A stretch of DNA of 33,811 nucleotides, taken from Mycobacterium sp. Its GTDB lineage: Bacteria > Actinomycetota > Actinomycetes > Mycobacteriales > Mycobacteriaceae. The notes beneath the pieces were generated by a model. It searched no databases and had not been told where the DNA came from. It saw only the letters and a list, made by a program, of their open reading frames with translations. Positions 28,516 to 33,811 of the stretch are shown piece after piece. The stretch's first letter is position 1. Each line of letters opens with the position of its first letter. The stretch covers positions 1-33,811 of the forward strand of contig NZ_VYIK01000047.1 in assembly GCF_008709575.1 (NCBI RefSeq), written 5' to 3'. A program made the translations under genes and the position numbers.

Positions 28516-29643
28516 TCAGTAGCGGCGAGCGTTGTAGATCGGACCCGACGCGGTCATCGGCACGACCCGCACCGGCTGACCGTAGGTGGAGGAATGGACC
28601 ATCAGGCCGTCACCGATGTAGATGCCGGCGTGCGAGGCGTCGGAGTAGAAGGTCAGCACGTCACCGGGCTGCAGGTCGGACAGGGCGACCGGCTGCCCGC
28701 CGTGGGCCAGCGCCTGGCTGGAGTGCGGCAGCGCGATCCCGGCCTGCTGAAACGCCCACATCACCAGGCCGGAGCAGTCGAACCCGCCGGGGCCCGCGCC
28801 GCCCCAGGCGTAGGGGGAGCCAACCTGGGTCAGCGCAGCCTGCACCGCAACCGAGCCCTGCCCGTCGCCGGGCTCCGCGGGCGACACCTCGGGTCCGGGA
28901 TCACCGGGTGCGCCGCCACCGGGGGCCAACGCTTCGGGACCGTGCACCGCGGCGGTCAGGGTAGCCTGCGGCGGTGCCGGGCCCGGGTCGGCCAGTGCGG
29001 TGCGCTGTTCCGGTGTCAGCTCCTGGTACTGCGACTTGACCACGGCGATCTGCAACTGCAATTGGCTCTGCTTGGACTGCAGGGTCGCCCGCACGGCGGC
29101 GGCCTGCTCGGCGGCGGTTTTCGCCTCCGCCGCCGACTTCGCCGACTGTTGCTCGGCCCTGACGGCCCGGTCAGCGGCCGCCCGGTAGCGCGTCATCAGG
29201 TCGGCCATCTCGACCGCGACCACCCGCTGCACGGCCAGCTTGCTGATCAGCTGCTGCGGCGACGCGGCGGTCAGAATGGCGTACATCCCGTCGGTGCGAC
29301 CACCCATGTAGGTCGACACCGCGAACTTGTCGACGGCGGACTGGAACGCCGCCAACTGAGCTTTCGTGGCATCGAGGGCGGCCCGGTCCTCGTTGTGCTG
29401 ACGGTCGGCGGCTCGCTGGGCGGCGATCTTTTTGGTCAGGTCAAGCTCTGCGGTATGCATCGCCTCGGTCGTCTGTTCGGCCTGTCGCGACAGCTCGTTG
29501 AGCTTTGCCACCGGATCAGGAGCCGGGTCGGCATACCCATGTCCAGCAAAGAAGCCGCTGACGGCGAGGAAGCCCGTGATCACGGCGAGGGCACATCTCC
29601 TGGCACTGCGATAAGAGCAACCGTCGACTATCCTCAACCCCAA
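28516..29643 (-). CDS. ripC: RipC, NlpC/P60 peptidoglycan endopeptidase
   Basis: A secreted D,L-endopeptidase that cleaves D-Glu-mDAP bonds in peptidoglycan stems during growth and division. The 375-residue product has a signal peptide (cleavage probably after HGYA near 38), a long N-terminal coiled coil (about 45-210), a Pro/Gly linker and the NlpC/P60 domain (about 262-375). Catalytic residues are Cys290 (DCSGLVMW), His338 (HAGIYIG) and His350. The coiled coil is expected to pack against the active site and await FtsEX activation, as known for RipC. ATG 29643 is preceded by a 130-base AT-richer leader with a good promoter candidate. Confidence 0.93.
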   Translation of the reverse strand: MGLRIVDGCSYRSARRCALAVITGFLAVSGFFAGHGYADPAPDPVAKLNELSRQAEQTTEAMHTAELDLTKKIAAQRAADRQHNEDRAALDATKAQLAAFQSAVDKFAVSTYMGGRTDGMYAILTAASPQQLISKLAVQRVVAVEMADLMTRYRAAADRAVRAEQQSAKSAAEAKTAAEQAAAVRATLQSKQSQLQLQIAVVKSQYQELTPEQRTALADPGPAPPQATLTAAVHGPEALAPGGGAPGDPGPEVSPAEPGDGQGSVAVQAALTQVGSPYAWGGAGPGGFDCSGLVMWAFQQAGIALPHSSQALAHGGQPVALSDLQPGDVLTFYSDASHAGIYIGDGLMVHSSTYGQPVRVVPMTASGPIYNARRY

Positions 29644-29703
29644 GACTTCGCATCCTTAGACACCGGTCGACGCACCCGTCGAATCTGCTTTAAGGTCTCA
29701 AAT

Positions 29704-29733
29704 AGGTTACGAAACGGCATCGGCCTTGTCCAA
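29704..29733 (-). promoter_or_regulatory. Candidate ripC promoter
   Basis: TTGGAC (29733-29728), an 18-base spacer and TAACCT (29709-29704) on the minus strand, giving a leader of about 55 bases. Both boxes fit mycobacterial housekeeping promoters. Confidence 0.5.
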
Positions 29734-29741
29734 TAATGGAC
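29728..29741. promoter_or_regulatory. Inverted repeat GTCCA-N4-TGGAC at the ripC -35
   Basis: A perfect five-base palindrome with an AT spacer overlaps the candidate -35 of ripC and could be an operator. It may be chance; the regulator is unknown. Confidence 0.35.
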
Positions 29742-29776
29742 TATTAAGAAAACAGCAAGGCCCGGCCGTCGCGGGG

Positions 29777-30016
29777 TCAGGCCGCTCCGGGGCGCGGTCG
29801 ATGCCGGGGCACGAGCCGCAACCTGGGTGCCAGACCGACCTCGGCGAGCGCCTCCAATGCAGCACACTCATCTTCCAGCAAAGTTTCCGGTACCCCCAGT
29901 AACACGCTGACGACGCAGTCGCGGCATCCCGGTCCGCGTACCGCGCAGTGCTCGCAGTCGATGATCACCGGTTCGGTCGGTCCGTCCCGGTCGTCGCTTC
30001 CGGTGTTTCGCGCCAT
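29777..30016 (-). CDS. Small four-cysteine protein upstream of ripC
   Basis: 79 residues from ATG 30016 (MARNTGSDDRDGP). CEHCAVRGPGCRDC has C-x2-C-x6-C-x2-C spacing, a likely zinc or Fe-S site, followed by VVSVLLGVPE and a predicted helix (LEDECAALEALAEVGL). The C-terminus is basic and Pro-rich. I recognise similar small proteins at this place in actinobacteria but know no function. A frame open to 30100 exists, but MARN is preceded by AAAGGCGG and fits better. It is followed by 133 bases before ripC, so it could be a separate unit or share its transcript. Confidence 0.72.
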   Translation of the reverse strand: MARNTGSDDRDGPTEPVIIDCEHCAVRGPGCRDCVVSVLLGVPETLLEDECAALEALAEVGLAPRLRLVPRHRPRPGAA

Positions 30017-30126
30017 CTGGCCGCCTTTCAGCTGGTGGGCACCTAGTGGGAGGGCTGTGCTGGACAGCTCCGGGCACACGCTAATCCCCGATACCGACAA
30101 ACCTCGCCGGTCTCTCCGGGACGCAC

Positions 30127-31608
30127 TCAGAGCTGCCGGGCGGGCTCCCAGCTGCCCGGCACCATCGGCGTCGCGGGACCGGTGCCGAATTCGGCACTGT
30201 CCAGCGTGGCCAGCCCCGCCGCCTGCCGGGCACCCTCGTACCCGGCCATGCCGGCAGCACCCAACGGCCCTGCCCCGTTACCCGACGCCAGCGGCGCCTC
30301 CGGATCCGGGTCGACGTCGACACCCATGTCGGCGTACTCGTCGCCGTGATCGTGCACCATCGCGCGCCGACGCCGCCGGGCCTTCCGCTGCTCCCGGGCG
30401 GCCGCTGCCGCCACCGCCGCGGCACTGTCGGATTCCGGGGTCTTGCGTTTGGCGCTGGAACCGGCCCCGGTCCGCAGGCCCGAGTCGAACCCGATACCCG
30501 GGGGAGCGACCACGTAGGGCGGGGAAAAGCCCGCCCCGCCGCTCGGGGGTGCCGGCGGCGCGCCGGTGGCCGCGCTGGCCGTCGGCGCCGACGAGGGTGC
30601 CGGAGCCGGGGCCGTACCGGAGGTTATCGGCACTGCGAGAGCGCTTGGCGTGGTCGCGGCGAGCGGCAACACCGCGGGCGCTGCCCCCATGGGCGCCGGC
30701 ACCAAAACGTCCTCGGGCAGCGCAGCGAGTTCGCCGCCGCCCAGCTCCCCCAGTCCGGCCAGACCCGCGGGGGCGGCCGCGAGGGCCGAGTAGACCGAGG
30801 GCGCGAGCGCGTCGTAGACCAGCGAGGGCAGATCGGTGGGATCGAAGAAGAGCAACAGCGGGTTCAGCAGGAACGGCAGGGGATCCGTGACGAGGGCGTG
30901 GATTTTGCCTTCGACGAAGGCGGCCGGATTGTTCAAGAACGTGTACAGGTGCCCGACGCCGAACAAATGCAGGTAGGGCTGTAGGCCCAGACGTATCACC
31001 TCGGATTCCAACACGGTGCCCAGGCCGGTCGACGGCACGGCTTGGGCGAGCTGTGCGTCGGCGCCCGCGGTCTTGCGGATCGGCGGCGCCGGGGCGGTGG
31101 GCGGCGCCGACGCCACCGCAGCACCGGCCACCGCGTGATAGGTGCTCATCGTGGTGGCCGCCTGGACCCACATCCGCACGTAGTCGGCTTCGTTGAGCGC
31201 GATGGGAATCGTGTTGATCCCGAAGAAATTCGTCGCCACCAACACCGCATGGGCGGCGTGGTTGGCGGTGAGCTCGGCCAGCGTCGGCATGGCGGCCAAC
31301 GCCGCGGTGTAGGCCGCGGCAGCGGTCTCGAGCCGGCCCGCGGCCGCCGCGCTGTCCGCGCCGGCCTGCCTCAGCCACGCCTCATACGGCGCATGTGCGG
31401 CGACGTACGACTCCGCGCTCGGCCCCTGCCAGGCCCCGGCCTGCACCGACGACAGCACGGCGGCGAGTTCCTCGGCGGCCGCGGCGTAGTGCGCGCTCAG
31501 CGAGTCCCACGCCGCGGCAGCCGCCAGCAGCGACCCCGGTCCCGGGCCGCTGGAGAGCAAGGCCGAATGCACCTCCGGCGGAGGGGCCATCCAGACCGGT
31601 GCCATCAC
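30127..31608 (-). CDS. PPE family protein, PPE-PPW type (copy A)
   Basis: A 493-residue PPE protein. The PPE domain (1-175) has [18 protein letters not shown], the WxG-type GAWQGPS and a conserved [19 protein letters not shown]. Following it are a hydrophobic middle region, a Pro/Ala-rich linker, a basic KRK and RKARRRRR stretch, [10 protein letters not shown] and the C-terminal PMVPGSW, the PxxPxxW of the PPE-PPW group. The partner motif GFxGT is changed to GAAGM. PPE proteins are usually secreted by ESX-5 with a PE partner; no PE gene is present here. The start (GTG 31608 or ATG 31605) overlaps the stop of copy B, so the two are co-translated. Its PPE domain is almost identical to copy B. 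Confidence 0.93.
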   Translation of the reverse strand: MMAPVWMAPPPEVHSALLSSGPGPGSLLAAAAAWDSLSAHYAAAAEELAAVLSSVQAGAWQGPSAESYVAAHAPYEAWLRQAGADSAAAAGRLETAAAAYTAALAAMPTLAELTANHAAHAVLVATNFFGINTIPIALNEADYVRMWVQAATTMSTYHAVAGAAVASAPPTAPAPPIRKTAGADAQLAQAVPSTGLGTVLESEVIRLGLQPYLHLFGVGHLYTFLNNPAAFVEGKIHALVTDPLPFLLNPLLLFFDPTDLPSLVYDALAPSVYSALAAAPAGLAGLGELGGGELAALPEDVLVPAPMGAAPAVLPLAATTPSALAVPITSGTAPAPAPSSAPTASAATGAPPAPPSGGAGFSPPYVVAPPGIGFDSGLRTGAGSSAKRKTPESDSAAAVAAAAAREQRKARRRRRAMVHDHGDEYADMGVDVDPDPEAPLASGNGAGPLGAAGMAGYEGARQAAGLATLDSAEFGTGPATPMVPGSWEPARQL

Positions 31609-33152
31609 CGCCGGCCACCGCCGACCGGATACGAGGCCGCCGCGGCCGACTTATCCCCGACACCTTGCGGATCCCGAGCGCCCCAGCTGCCCGGGACCAT
31701 CGGCACGCTCGGAGGGCCGCCGAACTCGTCGCCGGCCAGCTTGGCCAGCCCCGCGGCCTGCTCGGCGACCTCGTTGCCCACCGTGCCGGCAAAACCCAAC
31801 GGCCCCGCCCCGTTACCCGACGCCAGCGGCGTAGCCCAATCCGGGCCGACACCGATAGTCATATCGGCGTATTCGTCGCCGTGATCCCGCACCGTCGCGC
31901 GCCGGCGCCGCCGCGCCGGCCGCTGTGACCGCACGGATGCTGCCGCTGCCGCGGCGGCGTCGACTTCCAGCGCCTTCCGTTCGGCCCTGGAGCCAACCCC
32001 GGTCCGCGCGCCCGGGCCGAACCGGATACCCGGCGGGCCGATCGCGTAGTGCGGGGCAAAACCTGCCCCGCCGGTGGCCGGCGGTGGCGCCGGTGCCGCA
32101 CCGGCAGCGACAGGGGCCGGGGCGGGCACGGGCGACGTCGCAGGGGCGGCTACCGGCGCACCGAGGGTCGGGCCCATCCCGGCGGCCGGCAACGTCTCGG
32201 GCGCAACCGGCGCGGCAGGCAGCGCCGACGCGACAGCGTTCGGGGCGGGGTCTGCGGCGGCCACCCCGGCCAGTCCGGCAAAGGCACCCGAGGATGCGGC
32301 GGAGGCCATCTCCAGGGCGCCGATGGAGGATGGGAGAAACCCATAGCCGAGCGGGAAGAACACCTCGTCGCCGTCGTAGAACACATAAAGCGGGTTGACC
32401 AGCAACGACAACGGATCCGTCAAGAGTCGGTGGATCAAGTGCGTCTCGGTGTAGTCAACCGGATTGACCAGGAAGTCATAGATGTTGTCGATTCCCCACG
32501 CATAAGCGGTCTGGTTGGAAATTCCTAACCGCTGGAGGTAAGCCAGCACGGTGTCGAAGCTCACAGGCTGGGCGGCATGTTCTGCGGCGGCCTGCACAGG
32601 GGCGGGACCCGCGGTTTTCTGGATCTGCGGCGGCGGGCTGGTTTGCGGAGTCGACGCCACCGCAGCACCGGCCACCGCGTGATAGGTGCTCATCGTGGTG
32701 GCCGCCTGGACCCACATCCGCACGTAGTCGGCTTCGTTGAGCGCGATGGGAATCGTGTTGATCCCGAAGAAATTCGTCGCTACCAACACCGCATGGGCGG
32801 CGTGGTTGGCGGCCAGCTCGGCCAGCGTCGGCATGGCGGCCAACGCCGCGGTGTAGGCCGCGGCAGCGGTCTCGAGCCGGCCCGCGGCCGCCGCGCTGTC
32901 CGCGCCGGCCTGCCTCAGCCACGCCTCATACGGCGCATGTGCGGCGACGTACGACTCCGCGCTCGGCCCCTGCCACGCCCCGGCCTGCACCGACGACAGC
33001 ACGGCGGCGAGTTCCTCGGCGGCCGCGGCGTAGTGCGCGCTCAGCGAGTCCCACGCCGCGGCAGCCGCCAGCAGCGACCCCGGTCCCGGACCGCTGGAGA
33101 GCAAGGCCGAATGCACCTCCGGCGGAAGTGCCATCCAGATGGGCGCGCTCAT
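31605..33152 (-). CDS. PPE family protein, PPE-PPW type (copy B)
   Basis: A 515-residue PPE protein starting [18 protein letters not shown]. The first 170 or so residues nearly match copy A. The middle (about 190-330) differs and holds hydrophobic segments such as [19 protein letters not shown]. The C-terminal domain has [25 protein letters not shown] and PMVPGSW, giving the full GFxGT/PxxPxxW signature. It is the first gene of a coupled pair with copy A. A likely promoter with an IdeR-like iron box lies 100-130 bases upstream. No PE partner precedes it. Some PPE-PPW proteins, such as PPE37, are iron-regulated in M. tuberculosis, which fits but does not prove a link to iron. Confidence 0.94.
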   Translation of the reverse strand: MSAPIWMALPPEVHSALLSSGPGPGSLLAAAAAWDSLSAHYAAAAEELAAVLSSVQAGAWQGPSAESYVAAHAPYEAWLRQAGADSAAAAGRLETAAAAYTAALAAMPTLAELAANHAAHAVLVATNFFGINTIPIALNEADYVRMWVQAATTMSTYHAVAGAAVASTPQTSPPPQIQKTAGPAPVQAAAEHAAQPVSFDTVLAYLQRLGISNQTAYAWGIDNIYDFLVNPVDYTETHLIHRLLTDPLSLLVNPLYVFYDGDEVFFPLGYGFLPSSIGALEMASAASSGAFAGLAGVAAADPAPNAVASALPAAPVAPETLPAAGMGPTLGAPVAAPATSPVPAPAPVAAGAAPAPPPATGGAGFAPHYAIGPPGIRFGPGARTGVGSRAERKALEVDAAAAAAASVRSQRPARRRRRATVRDHGDEYADMTIGVGPDWATPLASGNGAGPLGFAGTVGNEVAEQAAGLAKLAGDEFGGPPSVPMVPGSWGARDPQGVGDKSAAAASYPVGGGRR

Positions 33153-33250
33153 CGTCGGCCGCCGACCGCCGCGGCGGCGTATCTCGCGCTACTGACGGAG
33201 TTGTCCACGCCGGTGCCGTCTCCTCGAGCAGTGCAACGTTAGCCGTCTGC

Positions 33251-33280
33251 ACGTTAGCATTGCCTAAGCTAACTTGTCGA
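33251..33280 (-). promoter_or_regulatory. Candidate promoter of the PPE pair
   Basis: TCGACA (33280-33275), an 18-base spacer and TAACGT (33256-33251) on the minus strand. The -10 fits TANNNT. The IdeR-like box fills the spacer. The leader to ATG 33152 would be about 90 bases. Confidence 0.5.
33254..33272. promoter_or_regulatory. IdeR-like iron box
   Basis: TTAGCATTGCCTAAGCTAA is a 19-base imperfect palindrome with perfect TTAGC/GCTAA arms. It matches the IdeR consensus (outer TTAGG/CCTAA, core TTAGCCTAA) at 15 of 19 bases by my alignment. Lying between -35 and -10, it is placed to repress when iron-loaded IdeR binds. A second ACGTTAGC copy lies at 33236-33243. Confidence 0.6.
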
Positions 33281-33316
33281 GGTTGGGGACTGTCACCGCG
33301 CCCCGGGCGGCTCGGC

Positions 33317-33811
33317 TTATTCCCCGATATTCCGTGGTCCAACGGCACCCCAACTCCTCGGCACCATCGGCATGTTCGGGCCCTCACCGAAATCGTCGCC
33401 GCCCAGCGAGGCCAACCCCGCTGCCTGCTCGGCGGCCCGGTTGCGCACCGTGCCGGCAAAACCCAACGGCCCCGCCCCGGCGCTCGAGGCCACCGCTGCA
33501 TCAGCGGACGGCGCATCCCACTCCGGATCGACCGCGATATCCATAGCCGCGAACTCGTCGCCGTGATCGCGGAACTTCGCCCGCCAGCGCCGGCGCGCCC
33601 GCGTCTCACGTTGCGCGGCCGCTGCGGCGGCCGCCGCGGCGGTATCGGGTTCCGGCGCCTTACGTTTGGCACTCGAAGCGGCACCGGTGCTCATCCCCGA
33701 GCCGTGGCCGATACCGGGCGGCACCGCATACGGCGGAACAAAGCCCGCCCCGCCGCCGGTCGGCGGCGGAGCCGGCGCCGCGGCAGTGGCAGCGGCGGTG
33801 CCCGGTGTCGG
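33317..33811 (-). CDS. PPE family protein, PPE-PPW type (copy C, C-terminal part)
   Basis: The last 164 or so residues of a third PPE protein; the gene continues past the right edge. Visible are the Pro/Gly-rich PPPTGGGAGFVPPYAVPPG, the basic AKRKAPEPD and ETRARRRWRAKF, RDHGDEFAAM, GFAGTV and PMVPRSW. It is most like the C-terminal end of copy B. Stop at 33317, 164 bases before the copy B start, with the iron box in between. It is clearly the same subfamily, so this is a tandem array of at least three. Its PPE domain cannot be seen. Confidence 0.9.
   Translation of the reverse strand, partial: PTPGTAAATAAAPAPPPTGGGAGFVPPYAVPPGIGHGSGMSTGAASSAKRKAPEPDTAAAAAAAAAQRETRARRRWRAKFRDHGDEFAAMDIAVDPEWDAPSADAAVASSAGAGPLGFAGTVRNRAAEQAAGLASLGGDDFGEGPNMPMVPRSWGAVGPRNIGE

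Noticed and set aside
29644..29776. c-di-AMP (ydaO/yuaA) riboswitch upstream of ripC
   Set aside because: Such riboswitches precede some actinobacterial cell-wall hydrolase genes, but the leader is only about 55-130 bases and I could not find the conserved riboswitch core.
32926..33684. Minus-strand open frame spanning the PPE copy C end, the iron box region and copy B start
   Set aside because: It overlaps both PPE genes out of frame and encodes an Arg/Gly-rich shadow; the promoter-like features argue for non-coding DNA here.

Overview
The window is a stretch of high-GC mycobacterial chromosome. Protein content and order follow the segment that runs from murD to ripC (about Rv2155c to Rv2190c) in Mycobacterium tuberculosis. 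It then runs into a cluster of three PPE genes that I do not associate with this place in M. tuberculosis. The PPE genes, the mannosyltransferases and the mycobacterial type II DAHP synthase point to Mycobacterium, most likely a slow grower outside the M. tuberculosis complex. Species cannot be fixed from the sequence alone. Comparisons with M. tuberculosis throughout are from memory, not from a search.

Region 1 (1-9412, minus strand) is the division and cell wall (dcw) operon: mraZ, rsmH, an ftsL-like gene, pbpB, murE, murF, mraY and the start of murD. Most genes overlap or abut by a few bases. The exception is a 200-base gap between pbpB and murE that holds two tandem palindromes. A MraZ-type operator of 10-base-spaced GTGGGG repeats and a likely promoter lie upstream of mraZ. 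A rho-independent terminator ends the preceding DUF3040 gene.

Region 2 (9631-16869) holds a DUF3040 membrane protein, a GNAT acetyltransferase, lipoprotein LppM, a non-canonical methylenetetrahydrofolate reductase, a polyprenyl diphosphate synthase, mannosyltransferase MptA, the DNA-binding protein Rv2175c and Ser/Thr kinase PknL. Region 3 (16877-24557) holds AroG, an adenylate-specific exoribonuclease, membrane proteins, a second GT-C mannosyltransferase, an acyltransferase, a Get3/ArsA-type ATPase that seems to start at CTG, and two SRPBCC proteins. Region 4 (24665-30016) holds FadD15, PimB', a secreted-type HExxH metalloprotease candidate, the RipC peptidoglycan endopeptidase and a small four-cysteine protein.

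Region 5 (30127-33811) carries three minus-strand PPE-PPW genes, the last cut by the window edge. Two are translationally coupled and share about 475 bases at about 99% identity in the PPE domain, while their C-terminal halves have diverged. Upstream of this pair is a 19-base IdeR-like iron box sitting between a plausible -35 and -10. The pair may therefore be an iron-repressed PPE operon.

Most of the window serves envelope construction: peptidoglycan precursor synthesis and septal cross-linking (Mur enzymes, MraY, PbpB, RipC), phosphatidylinositol mannoside, lipomannan and LAM synthesis (PimB', MptA, Rv2181-like), and lipid metabolism (FadD15, PlsC-like). I see no wholly new multi-gene system. 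The best leads are the putative iron-controlled mosaic PPE pair and the tandem palindromes before murE.
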